NCBI RefSeq assembly: GCF_003852235.1
Contig: NZ_CP027732.1
Location: 3,720,001-3,784,000 of the forward strand
DNA length: 64,000 bases
Direction: 5' to 3'
Source of the DNA: Pseudomonas sp. R4-35-07
GTDB lineage: Bacteria; Pseudomonadota; Gammaproteobacteria; Pseudomonadales; Pseudomonadaceae
Shown here: in pieces, positions 1-9,196 of the stretch
Numbering within the stretch: position 1 is the first letter of the stretch
Layout of the letters: every line of letters begins with the position of its first letter
The notes under the pieces: generated by a model
Seen by the model: only the letters and a program-made list of their open reading frames with translations
What the model was told of the DNA's origin: nothing
Database searches by the model: none
Made by a program: the position numbers and the translations under genes

Positions 1-90
1 TTTACCGCAGGGATCGATCGCTTCGATCCGGCGGAGCAGCCGTTCCTTGCCGAGCATCAAAAAACCATGGATGCGCGCGAGGACAAATAG
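1..90 (+). CDS. C-terminal end of an unidentified protein (partial)
   Basis: An open frame runs from the first base to a TAG at 88-90 and encodes 29 residues, ending in the acidic tail MDAREDK. The start lies outside the window. Codon use is typical of the neighbouring genes and the next gene begins 73 bases later on the same strand, so this is probably the real 3' end of a gene. The visible part carries no recognisable motif, so no function is proposed. Confidence 0.45.
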   Translation, partial: FTAGIDRFDPAEQPFLAEHQKTMDAREDK

Positions 91-163
91 CCCTTCGGCG
101 ACACACTGCCGTTTAATAGGTGGGAGAGGCCCGTGCCCTCTCACCTTGATCAAGGAGACAGCT

Positions 164-400
164 TTGATCGCGCAAATCATGATCGCCGCCCTCGGCGTCG
201 TCGCTATCTGGTTCAGCCAAAGCAAACGCCTGCACGTTCGCCGCTACGCCTGCCTGTTCGGCATGGCCGGCCAGCCGTTCTGGTTCTGGTCGTCGATCAA
301 TGCCGAGCAATGGGGCATCGTGCTGCTCAGCTGTTTCTATACGGTGGCGTGGGCCAAGGGCATCAAGACCCATTGGATTGATCGCAAGGCCGATGGGTAG
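164..400 (+). CDS. Small inner-membrane protein, unknown function
   Basis: A 78-residue protein is predicted from the TTG at 164, chosen because an AAGGAG site lies about 7 bases upstream. The same frame is open further upstream to an ATG at 47, but without a ribosome site. Two hydrophobic stretches are visible, residues 2-17 and about 50-65, with a Trp/Phe-rich segment between them (PFWFW). This suggests a two-pass inner-membrane protein. The family is not recognised with certainty. It lies 39 bases upstream of the phosphatase lipoprotein gene and could share its transcript. Confidence 0.55.
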   Translation: MIAQIMIAALGVVAIWFSQSKRLHVRRYACLFGMAGQPFWFWSSINAEQWGIVLLSCFYTVAWAKGIKTHWIDRKADG

Positions 401-439
401 CGCTTATGATTGAGCCTACCCATCGCTGAGAGCCTTTCA

Positions 440-1270
440 ATGCGCAACCTGATTTTCGCCAGCGCCTGCCTTTTATCCATTGCCCTCACCGGCTGCCAGC
501 AAACCCCACCGGCCAACGACCAGCTCGACGCCGTACTCTGGACCCAGACCTCCATCGAGCACGAGCTGATCTACCGCCAGCTGTTCGCCAATGCGACCCG
601 CCAACTCGATGCAGCGCTGGCCGATCCTACCTGGGACGCCCTGCCCTTGCGTGCCCGGGATTTGAAAGGATTGCCCCCGGCCGTGGTGGTCGATATCGAC
701 GAAACCCTGCTGGACAACGTGCCGCTCAATGCCCGTGACATTATCCATAACCAGGTCTATTCCTATGACCGCTGGAACACCTGGGTCGATCAAGCCAAGG
801 CCCAGGCGCTGCCCGGTTCGGTGGCGTTCCTGCAGGCGGCCCGGCAAAAAGGCATTGAGGTCTATTACCTCACCAACCGCGAACACAGCCAGGTGGCAGC
901 CACGGCGAGAAACCTGCGCTTGCGTGGTTTCCCGATCGAGCGCGACGAACAGATCCTGGCCGCCAGCACCCCCATCGGCCATTGCGAAAGCGCCGGCTAC
1001 GGCAAGACCTGCCGGCGCCAATGGGTCGCCAGCCACGCGCGCGTGCTGCTGATGGCCGGCGATTCCCTGGGGGATTTCGTACAGGCCGAGCACAACACCC
1101 TGGCGGCCCAACGCAAGGCAGTGGCGCCCTATGTGAACTGGCTGGGGCAGCGCTGGTTTCTGCTGCCCAATCCGACTTACGGCAACTGGTACAGCGCGCC
1201 GTATGGGGATAATGAAACGTTGCCATTCGAGCAAAAGCGCAGGCTTAAACAGCAGGCGTTGCAGTTGTAG
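440..1270 (+). CDS. HAD class IIIB acid phosphatase, lipoprotein e(P4)/5'-nucleotidase family
   Basis: The 276-residue product begins with a lipoprotein signal: a hydrophobic stretch, then LTGC with the acylated Cys at residue 19. An upstream in-frame start at 410 would add 10 residues before the signal and is less likely. The catalytic DIDET (D85, D87) is the DxDxT motif of HAD phosphatases. LTNR supplies motif II and GDSLGDF the paired acidic residues of motif IV, as in the DDDD acid phosphatases of family PF03767. Length matches the family. Family members remove phosphate from nucleoside monophosphates in the periplasm, in Haemophilus for NAD salvage. The substrate here is inferred only from the family. 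Confidence 0.9.
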   Translation: MRNLIFASACLLSIALTGCQQTPPANDQLDAVLWTQTSIEHELIYRQLFANATRQLDAALADPTWDALPLRARDLKGLPPAVVVDIDETLLDNVPLNARDIIHNQVYSYDRWNTWVDQAKAQALPGSVAFLQAARQKGIEVYYLTNREHSQVAATARNLRLRGFPIERDEQILAASTPIGHCESAGYGKTCRRQWVASHARVLLMAGDSLGDFVQAEHNTLAAQRKAVAPYVNWLGQRWFLLPNPTYGNWYSAPYGDNETLPFEQKRRLKQQALQL

Positions 1271-1372
1271 TCCGCCGGCTTGTCCATAGGTATCTACACA
1301 ACGTTGGCACGGCCCTAAACCTGTGACGGCTCAGGAGCCGAAGCCTTTCTAACTGATACCCCGCGACCTAAA

Positions 1373-1401
1373 TGTGGGAGGGGGCTTGCTCCCGATGGCG
1401 G
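1373..1401. repeat. REP-like palindromic element
   Basis: The sequence TGTGGGAGGGGGCTTGCTCC followed by CGATGGCGG is the typical Pseudomonas REP form, with a short stem from GGGAG...CTCCC and the trailing GCGG. It lies about 100 bases downstream of the phosphatase gene and inside the larger repeat. Confidence 0.7.
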
Positions 1402-1485
1402 CCTGACAGCCGACCAGGATGTTGGATCAAGGCAAGTACATATCCGTTGCTGCGGTAACGGCGGCTTAGGGTTCCGCCCTTACGG

Positions 1486-2907
1486 CCAGCCCTTTCAAGG
1501 TCTTTTGATTTTAGCGGCCTTGAGCACCCGATCCGTCGACACATGGGCATTCGCGGCTTTGCCTTCCAGCCATTCCTTGGGTTTAGGCACCTTCGGCCCC
1601 CTTTTGCTTTTGACGACCGCTTTGGGCTGGATATTTCGAGCAAGTGCAAGCAGGTATTGAGCCAGCCCCGCTGCGGGGATAGGGATGGATAAATATTCTG
1701 GCAAGGCTATTTGCATCCCCTCGTAACCGCTGCGTACCTGCACCGTCAGGTGAAAAATCGATGCTTCCCAATCGTCGGGCAGAGTTTGGCGATGAGCCTG
1801 TTCGACGCTGCGTTTGAGCACGGCCAGAACGTTGTAAGCCAACACCGCCGATGCAAATCCCAACAGGGCTGCCTTAGGGTTGCCCAAGGTTTCGATTTCA
1901 CTGTCCAACACCGCTTCCAGGCGCTGGAACATCCCTTCGATGCTCCAACGACGGCGGTACAAATCGGCGATTTGCTCAGCACTGATAGAGTCGGGCAAGT
2001 TGCTCCAGAACAGCAGCGTGGTGTCGCCGGATTCGGTGGGGTTTTGCAGGCTCAGTTCGACTCGCCGCCACTGGCGTCCACCTTTTACTTCGATGATTTG
2101 CTCACGCACGCTGCCTGCCGCGACCGCAACAGGCAGCTGCCAGTCGCTTTCCTTAAGCAGGCGTGGATGTTTGCTCTGTTCGCGAATGATGAACGAGGCC
2201 CCGGTATCTTCGCAGGCCTCCATGACTGGGAGCGTGCAGTAGAGTCGATCAGCCATCCACAGTTGCCCCGCGTTGGCCTTTTCCAGCAACGGCAGCACGC
2301 TGACGCGTTCGCTGGCATAGGCATCTTCACAAGGCTGAAGATCAACGACCTGGTCCAGATCGGGGTCGTAAACCACAACGGAAAAACCAGGCCGGGCGGC
2401 GCCTCGTTCACGGCGCAAAGCGCCCAGACGCTTTTCGCTGGAAGGCAGGTGGTTACCGTCAACGACCCGTAGTTGCCAACCAGGCAAAATGGCTGTGTGC
2501 CCCAGTTCTTTTATCGTCGGTGCCAAACGCTCTGCGCTACCGGTGACCAAGGCGCGCAGTAGCGCAGGCTCTGTACGACTGACCTTGTCATACAGCGCCG
2601 CCAAGCTGACAGGAAGATCTTCCATCTGTCGCGCGGCGGCATGCAGCGAAGGTCGCAAACCCAATGAAACAAGGGACATCAGTTCAACGATGGTTGAAAA
2701 CAAAAGCTCTCGTGGGTACTGCCGCTGACGGTGCTCTTCGAATATCTGGTCGACCCATTCAGCAGGAACAGCCTGCTCCAATATCACTCTGGTCATGACA
2801 CTGGCCGGTGCTTTTTTCTCAAACCGCGCTAGAACCTCTGCCCACATCGCTTTCGTCACCCTGATCGGAGTTTTGCGGGATTTTATCAAAGACCTTGAAA
2901 GGGCTGG
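1486..2907 (-). mobile_element. IS4-family insertion sequence, 1.42 kb, complete
   Basis: The ends are a perfect inverted repeat of about 20 bp, CCAGCCCTTTCAAGGTCTTT at the left and its complement at the right. The flanks carry a direct repeat: CCCTTACGG at 1477-1485 and 2908-2916. It can be extended to the 11-bp GCCCTTACGGC if the terminal bases are assigned to the target. A single transposase gene fills the element. Removing the IS and one target copy restores a continuous ...TTCCGCCCTTACGGCGGCTC... repeat, so the insertion site is precisely readable and probably recent. Confidence 0.88.
1495..2889 (-). CDS. IS4-family DDE transposase
   Basis: This 464-residue protein catalyses transposition of the surrounding IS. 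The N-terminal 100 residues form the helical domain of IS4-type transposases. The catalytic core (DDE_Tnp_1, PF01609) shows the first Asp in RVVDGNH, the second in MADRLYC, and the YRRRWSIEGMFQRLE block carrying the Y-(2)-R-(3)-E-(6)-K-like signature and the catalytic Glu. The frame is intact. The furthest start is TTG at 2889, only about 17 bp inside the right inverted repeat. An ATG at codon 15 is an alternative. No second ORF or passenger gene is present. Confidence 0.9.
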   Translation of the reverse strand: MIKSRKTPIRVTKAMWAEVLARFEKKAPASVMTRVILEQAVPAEWVDQIFEEHRQRQYPRELLFSTIVELMSLVSLGLRPSLHAAARQMEDLPVSLAALYDKVSRTEPALLRALVTGSAERLAPTIKELGHTAILPGWQLRVVDGNHLPSSEKRLGALRRERGAARPGFSVVVYDPDLDQVVDLQPCEDAYASERVSVLPLLEKANAGQLWMADRLYCTLPVMEACEDTGASFIIREQSKHPRLLKESDWQLPVAVAAGSVREQIIEVKGGRQWRRVELSLQNPTESGDTTLLFWSNLPDSISAEQIADLYRRRWSIEGMFQRLEAVLDSEIETLGNPKAALLGFASAVLAYNVLAVLKRSVEQAHRQTLPDDWEASIFHLTVQVRSGYEGMQIALPEYLSIPIPAAGLAQYLLALARNIQPKAVVKSKRGPKVPKPKEWLEGKAANAHVSTDRVLKAAKIKRP

Positions 2908-2995
2908 CCCTTACGGCGGCTCACTTTGGAAAAGCCCCAAAGTAAGCAAAGGGCTCTTGCCCCACCACTCGGCACCTCGCCTAGGCTCGGTGTGC

Positions 2996-3105
2996 CCGTA
3001 ATCCGACATTGATTTGGGGGGCCGCCGCCACGCGCCATCCATGGCGCGGGGCGGCTAAACCGGCATCCCTGCCGGTTTACCCCCCAAATCAATATCGGAT
3101 TACGG
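2996..3105. repeat. 110-bp near-perfect palindrome within the intergenic repeat
   Basis: Arms CCGTAATCCGACATTGATTT... (2996-3021) and its complement ending TCGGATTACGG (3080-3105) differ at one position. Inside are a smaller palindrome, CGCGCCATCCATGGCGCG, and an AAACCGGCATCCCTGCCGGTTT hairpin split by its loop. If transcribed it would fold into a branched cruciform-like RNA. It belongs to the larger interspersed repeat. Confidence 0.75.
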
Positions 3106-3245
3106 CCAGCGTGGTTTAACGGGGCGCCTAGATCAAAAGCAAGATCACGAGCAAGAGCGGCTCGCTTCGCATCGTGGTTACCGTAGGCTGCTAAAAAGTT
3201 GTGTAGATTACCTATGTCACTATGTCATTGACGAGGAAACGCGAA

Positions 3246-3803
3246 ATGCCCGCCCTGATACTCCAGCCCGCCATTCCGGGCATTGCGCTGCGCCGATGGC
3301 GCCTGTTACACCGCGTCAAGCAAACCCATGCCGCACAGATGTTCAACGTAAATCAATCGACGTTGTCCCGCTGGGAGAATGGCCTGCAAGCCATGGACGC
3401 CGCCGCGCACCAACAGCTGGAACGGTTGCTGTCCGCTCGGCTTGACACCGCAGCTGATCAGGCCCTGGCTGGGCTGGTCAGAGACAGCTCGCGCGCCGTA
3501 CACCTGGTGTGCGACCTGACGCACCGCCTCCTGGCTTGTTCGCCCTCCCGCGCCGCCCAGTTCAGCCGCCCATTGGTCGACTTGATGGGCCAATCGCTGT
3601 GGCGTTATGCGACAGCGGAAATCCGCCAGGTGGAAGCTGCGTTGGATCACACCGGCTGGCGCGAGAACCAGGCGCCGCCGGCGCTTCAATTCAGCACCGG
3701 CAGCAACGACTCCAGCCTCGTGCCGATCCGCCCGAGCCTGTGTCGCTGGACACGCCTGATCCTCAGCGATGGCAGCGCCGCGCGTCTGGTCGAGACGCTC
3801 TGA
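3246..3803 (+). CDS. XRE-family helix-turn-helix transcriptional regulator
   Basis: The 185-residue product has an N-terminal HTH_3/XRE domain at about residues 12-60, including the recognition-helix text NVNQSTLSRWENG. A C-terminal part of about 110 residues is not recognised and may sense a ligand, by analogy with other two-part XRE regulators. The start at 3246 is preferred over 3222 because GAGGAAA lies 8 bases before it. It lies immediately after the right terminal repeat of the interspersed element and 86 bases before the HD hydrolase gene. Its target is unknown. Confidence 0.8.
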   Translation: MPALILQPAIPGIALRRWRLLHRVKQTHAAQMFNVNQSTLSRWENGLQAMDAAAHQQLERLLSARLDTAADQALAGLVRDSSRAVHLVCDLTHRLLACSPSRAAQFSRPLVDLMGQSLWRYATAEIRQVEAALDHTGWRENQAPPALQFSTGSNDSSLVPIRPSLCRWTRLILSDGSAARLVETL

Positions 3804-3889
3804 CTGGCCTCGCGCATTTTTTATGCGTGGACGCACCGCGCCAGCGCACCTAGGCTTACCTGCATCATCAACCTGATGGAGGCAGCGTC

Positions 3890-4462
3890 ATGGACTTCGA
3901 GAAAATCAAAGGCCGCCTCGACTTTCTGCGCGAAGCCGAGAAGCTCAAGGACGTGCTCAGAAGCGCCCACACCGCTTCGGGACGCACGGAAAGTACCGCT
4001 GAACACAGTTGGCGCCTGTGCCTGATGGCGATGGTGTTCGCCGATCAACTGCCCGGCCTGGACCTGCTTAAAATCCTCAAGATGTGCGTGATCCATGACT
4101 TGGGCGAAGCCATTAACGGTGACATTCCAGCAGTCAGCCAGGCGGCGTTTCCCAACAAGGGCGAGCAGGAGCGGCGCGACCTGCTGCAGTTGACCCAAGC
4201 CCTGGATGAGCCGCTGAAAAGCCAGATCCTGGCGCTGTGGGATGACTACGAGAACGCGCTGTCGCCGGAAGCCAAAGCCGTCAAGGCGATGGACAAGCTG
4301 GAGACCCTGCTGCAGCACACCCAGGGCCTCAACCCGCCGGATTTCGATTACGCTTTCAACCTGGCGTACGGCAAGAAACATACGGATGCGGCGCCATTAT
4401 TCGAGGCGCTGCGCGCGTTGATCGACCGTTCTACCCAGGAACGCCTCGACGCCGCGCAGTAA
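3890..4462 (+). CDS. HD-domain phosphohydrolase (HD_3, YfbR-like)
   Basis: The protein has 190 residues. Metal ligands of the HD superfamily are visible: H39 in AEHSW, H69-D70 in VIHDLGE, and D135 in KAMDKLE. The DLGEAINGDIP stretch and overall length fit the HD_3 group (PF13023) that includes 5'-deoxynucleotidase YfbR, so a nucleotide monophosphate is a plausible substrate, though not shown here. GGAGG 8 bases before the ATG supports the start. It converges on ridA with only 6 bases between the stops, so the two genes belong to opposite transcripts. Confidence 0.85.
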   Translation: MDFEKIKGRLDFLREAEKLKDVLRSAHTASGRTESTAEHSWRLCLMAMVFADQLPGLDLLKILKMCVIHDLGEAINGDIPAVSQAAFPNKGEQERRDLLQLTQALDEPLKSQILALWDDYENALSPEAKAVKAMDKLETLLQHTQGLNPPDFDYAFNLAYGKKHTDAAPLFEALRALIDRSTQERLDAAQ

Positions 4463-4468
4463 CTGACA

Positions 4469-4891
4469 TCACCCGGCCCTGGCCGCCACCGCCTCCACTT
4501 CCACCAATGCCCCAGGCAGGGGCAGCGCCACCACCTGCAAAGCGGTGCGTGCCGGTTTGTTCGGTTGTTCGGGGGTGCCGAAGAACTGCGTGTAACCACG
4601 CTGCAGCCCGGCGAAATCCAGCTTGCCGTCGGTTTCAGCGGCGCCGACCAGAAACACCCGCAACTGCACGATATCGCCCAGGTCCAGGTCCTGCTGCTGA
4701 AGGATTTTGCGCAGTTTGTTGAACACCGAAACCGTCTGCACTTCGGTGTTGCCGTAAACCCCAGGGACGTTCGGGTCGGCAAGGTCTGGCAGTGTGCCGC
4801 TGACGAAGATCAGGCTGGCCGAGGCCGGTACGGTCACGGTTTGCGAGATGGGGAAATCGCCGACGCTGGTGCGTTGGATACTGTCGCTCAT
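4469..4891 (-). CDS. ridA: RidA/YjgF family reactive intermediate deaminase
   Basis: This 140-residue protein belongs to the RidA (YER057c/UK114) family, trimeric enzymes that hydrolyse reactive imines and enamines to keto acids and ammonia. The C-terminal block PARTALQVVALPLPGALVEVEAVA-like region (about residues 113-136) includes the Arg required for imine hydrolysis in active members. The start has AGGAG 8 bases upstream. It is the last gene of the operon, 11 bases after the FAD oxidase gene. Amino-acid oxidases release imines, so the pairing suggests that RidA hydrolyses the oxidase's product, an inference from context. Confidence 0.9.
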   Translation of the reverse strand: MSDSIQRTSVGDFPISQTVTVPASASLIFVSGTLPDLADPNVPGVYGNTEVQTVSVFNKLRKILQQQDLDLGDIVQLRVFLVGAAETDGKLDFAGLQRGYTQFFGTPEQPNKPARTALQVVALPLPGALVEVEAVAARAG

Positions 4892-4902
4892 GGTGTTGCT
4901 CC

Positions 4903-6486
4903 TCAAGAGGCGGCCACGGCCGCGATCTGTCGTTGTTGGGTGACGCGCTCGGCCAGTTGCGCAACCACATGCCGCGCCGAATTGGCCGCCGATTCCTGCC
5001 AGATGCCCACGCCGCTTTGCACCAGACCGTCGCCGGCGAAGTACACGCGGCCGTGGGCTTGTTCGAGCAGCGCGCTGGCATCGGCCGGGAAGTGTTCGCG
5101 TTGCAGCCACGGGCCTTCGCTGTAGGGGATCTGCTCCCAGGACACCGCCAACGGATGGCGCAGGTGCCCGGAATAACCGGGGTGCAGCAACTCCACGGCG
5201 TGCCGGGAGGTGGCGTATTGCGCGTCGAACGACTGCGCGCCGAACACGTCGGCGCCCTCCCCGGTGACGTAACCGGCCACCAGCACGCCTTCGCGGGTAT
5301 TGAGGTCGTTGCTCGGGTACCACAGCAAGCGCGCCGGGTGTTCGACCCAGGACAGGCCGCCATAAGTGCGGTAATCGGTTTCCCAGAAGCGCGGCGATTG
5401 CCACGCCACTTTGGTTGCCTGGTCGCTGCGGGTGCTGAGCAAGGCCGCCTTGATCGGGTCGCTGAAGTCGGTGTCGAGTTTGGCCAACAACGGCAGCGGC
5501 AAGGTGCAGACCAGGTAATCGGCGCGCACCACCTGTTCACGGCCGCTGTGCTGGTCGTGATAGGTCACCGCGACGCCGTCTTCCAACTGGCGAATCTGCC
5601 GTACCTGTGCGCCCAGCTGCACCTGCTCGCGCACGCGCCGGTAGAACGCCTCGGTGATCCGGTCCATGCCGCCCACCGGCTGGAACATGGTTGCCGAAAA
5701 CTCCGGGAATTCGGTGTGCAGCAGCGCGCCCCACAGCTCTGGATGCAGCAGGCGCTCAAGGTCGAGCGGCCGCGCGCTGGCCGGCAGTGCGCCGGGGTGC
5801 GCAGGCGATTCCAGGTGGCCGGAACGCAAGCTGCCCTCGTACGCCAGCGCTTGGGAAAGGTCGCCATACACCTGCAGGAACGCGAGCAACCGCGTGCGTT
5901 CATCAAGGGTCAAGACGTCGTCGAGCGCATCGCGCTGCACTGCCTTGGCGAGCAAGCCGGACAGATGCCCGCGTGCATCGTTGACCGCCTGGCCGACGGT
6001 GAACGCCGGTTGCTGCAAGTCGGGCCGCACCTGGGCGCCATGGCTGCTGTTGACCAGCACTTCCAGGGGCACGCCCAATTCGCTGCAATAGTCGAGGATC
6101 GTGCGATGCTGGCTGGGAATACGCGCAGGGCCGGCGTTGAAATACTGGCCCGGATCGAACGCCACAGTTTGCGAGCGGCCATCCTTGTAGTCCACGCGGT
6201 CGCCGTTGCGCAGGGTCCAAGTGCGCCCACCCACGCGGTCGCGCGCCTCCAGCACCTGCACGGTGAACCCGGCCCGGTTCAGTTCCAGCGCAGTGACCAG
6301 CCCGGCAATCCCGGCGCCCAGCACCAGCACGCGGGTGCCCTGGCCCAGGCCATCCTTGAGTTTCAGCGGTTGCGGCCGCCGGTGTGAAGACGGCCCCAGG
6401 CCCAATGCGGCCAGCGCATCCTTGACCGCCTTTTCGCCGCCGACTGCGGCGATGCTGGACAGCGCTTCACGTCGTGTCAGTGTCAT
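4903..6486 (-). CDS. FAD-dependent amine/L-amino-acid oxidase
   Basis: This 527-residue flavin oxidase has a Rossmann FAD-binding motif GAGIAG at 57-62, the acidic ribose-binding E80, and the [10 protein letters not shown] motif of the flavin amine oxidase family (PF01593). A second FAD-contact region lies near the C terminus, [22 protein letters not shown]. The N terminus begins [11 protein letters not shown], similar to a Tat motif but with no clear hydrophobic core, so the protein is probably cytoplasmic. It resembles L-amino-acid oxidases and tryptophan 2-monooxygenase-type enzymes, making an imino acid and H2O2. The substrate is unknown. Neighbours are an amino-acid ABC importer upstream and ridA downstream. 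Confidence 0.87.
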   Translation of the reverse strand: MTLTRREALSSIAAVGGEKAVKDALAALGLGPSSHRRPQPLKLKDGLGQGTRVLVLGAGIAGLVTALELNRAGFTVQVLEARDRVGGRTWTLRNGDRVDYKDGRSQTVAFDPGQYFNAGPARIPSQHRTILDYCSELGVPLEVLVNSSHGAQVRPDLQQPAFTVGQAVNDARGHLSGLLAKAVQRDALDDVLTLDERTRLLAFLQVYGDLSQALAYEGSLRSGHLESPAHPGALPASARPLDLERLLHPELWGALLHTEFPEFSATMFQPVGGMDRITEAFYRRVREQVQLGAQVRQIRQLEDGVAVTYHDQHSGREQVVRADYLVCTLPLPLLAKLDTDFSDPIKAALLSTRSDQATKVAWQSPRFWETDYRTYGGLSWVEHPARLLWYPSNDLNTREGVLVAGYVTGEGADVFGAQSFDAQYATSRHAVELLHPGYSGHLRHPLAVSWEQIPYSEGPWLQREHFPADASALLEQAHGRVYFAGDGLVQSGVGIWQESAANSARHVVAQLAERVTQQRQIAAVAAS

Positions 6487-6497
6487 GTTCGCGACTC

Positions 6498-7421
6498 CTA
6501 ATCCGGCAGGCCCGGTGGGTTGATCAGCGATTTATCCACGCGCTCCACATCCAGCCCCCAGCGCTGCAGCACCTGCGCGTATTGCCCTCCGGCAATCGCA
6601 CCTTCCAGGGCGGTGTGGATCGGCTTGACCAGGCCGTTGTCCTTGCGCGTGGTCACGGCGATATCCGCCTGCAACGGCCAGCCGCCGTTGACGGTGCCGA
6701 CGCGCTTGATACCGCCGGTGATCGCCGCCGAATAGGCGTACACCGAGTTGGGCCCGAACAACGCATCGCTGCGCCCCGACTGCACCGCCAGCTGCGCGGC
6801 GGCCTGGTCGTCGAAGTACTGCAACAGCGCAGGCTTGAGGCCGGCCTTTTCATTGGCCTCGTTCCACGCCAGCAAGACCTTTTCCTGATTGGTCCCGGAG
6901 CCGACGATGATCTTCAGCCCGGCAATGTCGGCGGCCTGTTTGATCTCGCTGATCGGGCTGGTGCTCTTGACGTAAAACCCGAGCACATCCTGTCGATAGG
7001 TGGCGAAGTCAAAGCGCTTCTTGCGCGCCTCGGTCACGGTGACGTTGCTGATCACCGCGTCGTACTTGCCCGAGCTGACGCCCAGGGGCCAGTCCTCCCA
7101 ACTGGTCTGCACAACGTTCAGTTGCAGGCCGAGGCTGTCGGCGACCAACTGCGCGGTGTCGGCCTCACTGCCGATGGTGGTCTTGTCATCGCTGGCCAGC
7201 AGCGCCAATGGCGGCCCCGCCACACCGGACACGGCCACGGTGAACTTGCCCGCCTGGGCGAACTTGAAGCCCGGCGGAATTTGCGCGATGGCCGCCTCGT
7301 TACGTGGCGCATGAATGCGCGGGCGGTCGGGGCTGAGGTCGACCTGCTGCACAGCAAGCGCGTGTTGTGCGGTGCCGACGGCAAGCGCCAGCACGGCCAC
7401 GCGCAGGGGATGGTTAAACAT
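6498..7421 (-). CDS. Polar amino-acid-type ABC transporter, periplasmic binding protein
   Basis: The 307-residue protein has a Sec signal peptide, residues 1-23, with cleavage after QHALA. The rest is a type II periplasmic binding fold of the SBP_bac_3 family (PF00497), with typical blocks [21 protein letters not shown] and [16 protein letters not shown]. It should capture the substrate in the periplasm for the permease and ATPase encoded just upstream. It lies 18 bases after the ATPase gene and 11 bases before the oxidase gene. The family covers amino acids, opines and sulfur amino acids, so the exact ligand cannot be read. Confidence 0.92.
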   Translation of the reverse strand: MFNHPLRVAVLALAVGTAQHALAVQQVDLSPDRPRIHAPRNEAAIAQIPPGFKFAQAGKFTVAVSGVAGPPLALLASDDKTTIGSEADTAQLVADSLGLQLNVVQTSWEDWPLGVSSGKYDAVISNVTVTEARKKRFDFATYRQDVLGFYVKSTSPISEIKQAADIAGLKIIVGSGTNQEKVLLAWNEANEKAGLKPALLQYFDDQAAAQLAVQSGRSDALFGPNSVYAYSAAITGGIKRVGTVNGGWPLQADIAVTTRKDNGLVKPIHTALEGAIAGGQYAQVLQRWGLDVERVDKSLINPPGLPD

Positions 7422-7439
7422 GGGCAGTCACTCCTTGAA

Positions 7440-8213
7440 CTAAAGCACCTTGCCGAGAAAGGCCTGGGTGCGGGGATGTCGGGGTTGGCGCAAGATCTGT
7501 TCGGGCGGGCCTTCTTCGATCAACTGGCCGTCGCAGAGAAACACCACATGGTCGGCCACCTCGCGGGCAAAGCCGATTTCGTGGGTGACGATCACCAGGG
7601 TCACGCCCGATCGGGTCAGGCCCTTGATCACGTCGAGTACTTCGCCCACCAGTTCCGGGTCGAGGGCCGAGGTGGGTTCATCGAACAACAACACCTTGGG
7701 GTCCAGCGCCAGGGCACGCGCAATGGCGACGCGCTGTTGCTGGCCGCCGGAGAGCTGGCGCGGGTAGGCCTCGAGCTTGTCCGCCAGGCCGACCTTGGCC
7801 AGCAGCTCGGCGGCTTTGCCCTGGGCTTCGGCCCTGCTCCAGCGTTTGTGGGCCAACGGCGCTTCGGCAACGTTTTGCCAGGCGGTGAGGTGCGGGAACA
7901 GGTTGAAGTTCTGGAACACGAAGCCCACGTCGATGCGCCGCTTGAGAATCTCGCGCTCCTTGAGCTCGTAGAGCAGGTCACCCTTGCGCCGATAGCCGAC
8001 GTACTCGCCGTCGATGGTGATATGCCCGCTGTCGATCTTTTCCAGGTGATTGATGGTGCGCAGCAAGGTGGATTTGCCCGAGCCGGACGGCCCGAGGATC
8101 ACCGTGACTTTGCCCGGGTCGATCGTCAGGTCGATATTATCGAGCACCTGCTGATTGCCGAACCGCTTGCCCACGCCCTGGATCTGGATGCGCCCTGCGC
8201 GTGCTTCAGCCAT
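7440..8213 (-). CDS. Amino-acid-type ABC transporter ATP-binding protein
   Basis: A 257-residue ABC ATPase with Walker A GPSGSGKST, signature LSGGQQQR and Walker B VLLFDEPTSALD, close in arrangement to HisP/GlnQ. The start MAEARAG at 8213 overlaps the permease stop by 8 bases, which implies translational coupling. A longer frame to 8282 would lie fully inside the permease and add a non-family extension. The protein energises import on the cytoplasmic face of the inner membrane. Confidence 0.93.
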   Translation of the reverse strand: MAEARAGRIQIQGVGKRFGNQQVLDNIDLTIDPGKVTVILGPSGSGKSTLLRTINHLEKIDSGHITIDGEYVGYRRKGDLLYELKEREILKRRIDVGFVFQNFNLFPHLTAWQNVAEAPLAHKRWSRAEAQGKAAELLAKVGLADKLEAYPRQLSGGQQQRVAIARALALDPKVLLFDEPTSALDPELVGEVLDVIKGLTRSGVTLVIVTHEIGFAREVADHVVFLCDGQLIEEGPPEQILRQPRHPRTQAFLGKVL

Positions 8214-9177
8214 GGGATGTCTCCTTGAGCCAATGGCGCAAGCGTTGCAGCGGTGTCGGCGGCAGCACGCGCGCGGTGCCACGGGCGAAATGGCGCTCGA
8301 CGTAATATTGGGCGCTGGTCAGCACCGTGGTGATGATCAGGTACCACACCGTGGCCACGATCAGCAGCGGGATCACCGCCTGGGTACGGTTGTAGATGAC
8401 CTGCACGGTGTAGAACAGCTCCGGCAGGGCCAGCACGTAGACAATGGACGTGCCCTTGACCAGGCCGATGATCTCGTTGAAACCCGACGGCAGAATCGAG
8501 CGCAAGGCCTGGGGCAAGATGATCCGGAAAATCCGCCGCGAGGCCGGCAGCCCCAATGCCGCCGCCGCTTCATGCTGGCCGGCATCCACCCCGATCAAGC
8601 CGCCGCGGATGATCTCCGCCGCGTACGCCGCCTGCATCAGGCTCAAGCCCAGCACCGCCACGGTGAACTGGCTGAGCACATCCACGGTGGACCATTGCGC
8701 GAACACCTGCTCGGTGAACGGCACGCCGATTACGATGTGGTCGTACAGGTAGGCAAAGTTGTAGAGGATGATCAGCACCAGCAGCGCCGGCATCGAGCGG
8801 AAGAACCAGATATAACCCCAGGCCAACGCCGCCAGCAGCGGCGAGCCCGACAATCGCGCCAGGGCCAGCGCGGTGCCGAGAATGACGCTGAACAGCGTGC
8901 TCAGCAGCGTCAGCAACAGGGTCTGCCCCAGGCCGCGCAGCACCGACGGCGAGAAGAACCACTGGCCGAACACGCCCCACTCCCAACGCGGGTTGGTGGC
9001 CAGGGAGTGCACGATGGCGAGCAGCACCAGCGCGGCGAAGATCGACCCAGCCCAGCGCCACGGATGCCGGGCCGGCACCACCTGCAGGGCCTTGATCGGC
9101 GTGGAGGCGCGGCGCGTGCGGATCGGGTAATGGTTGACCTCATCGATCAGGTCGTAGGGTTTGGCGACAATGGGCAT
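8206..9177 (-). CDS. Amino-acid-type ABC transporter permease (HisM family)
   Basis: This 323-residue inner-membrane protein has a cytoplasmic N-terminal extension of about 45 residues, then several transmembrane helices. The EAA loop, EAAAALGLPASRRIFRIILP, which docks to the ATPase, begins near residue 215. Only one permease gene is present, so the pore may be a homodimer. HisM/GlnP-type systems often use a single permease this way. The gene lies between the TonB receptor gene, 19 bases upstream, and the ATPase gene. Confidence 0.92.
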   Translation of the reverse strand: MPIVAKPYDLIDEVNHYPIRTRRASTPIKALQVVPARHPWRWAGSIFAALVLLAIVHSLATNPRWEWGVFGQWFFSPSVLRGLGQTLLLTLLSTLFSVILGTALALARLSGSPLLAALAWGYIWFFRSMPALLVLIILYNFAYLYDHIVIGVPFTEQVFAQWSTVDVLSQFTVAVLGLSLMQAAYAAEIIRGGLIGVDAGQHEAAAALGLPASRRIFRIILPQALRSILPSGFNEIIGLVKGTSIVYVLALPELFYTVQVIYNRTQAVIPLLIVATVWYLIITTVLTSAQYYVERHFARGTARVLPPTPLQRLRHWLKETSHG

Positions 9178-9196
9178 GTTCTATTCCTCGCAGGCC

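Larger units (their letters stand above)
1284..3216. repeat. Composite interspersed repeat with terminal inverted repeats, interrupted by an IS
   Basis: Both ends carry a similar motif in opposite orientation. CATAGGTATCTACACAAC begins at 1286. The reverse complement of 3197-3216 reads CATAGGTAATCTACACAACT, one base longer inside. Between them are a REP-like sequence, a GGCGGCTTAGGGTTCCGCCC segment, and a block around a 110-bp palindrome. Without the IS the element would be about 510 bp. The inner text resembles long intergenic repeats I remember from P. fluorescens genomes, but the copy number here could not be checked. No coding capacity is seen outside the IS, so it looks non-autonomous. 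Confidence 0.6.

Noticed and set aside
5..400. Longer version of the small membrane protein from ATG 47
   Set aside because: Overlaps the upstream gene end, lacks a ribosome site, and the added part is not hydrophobic; TTG 164 is better.
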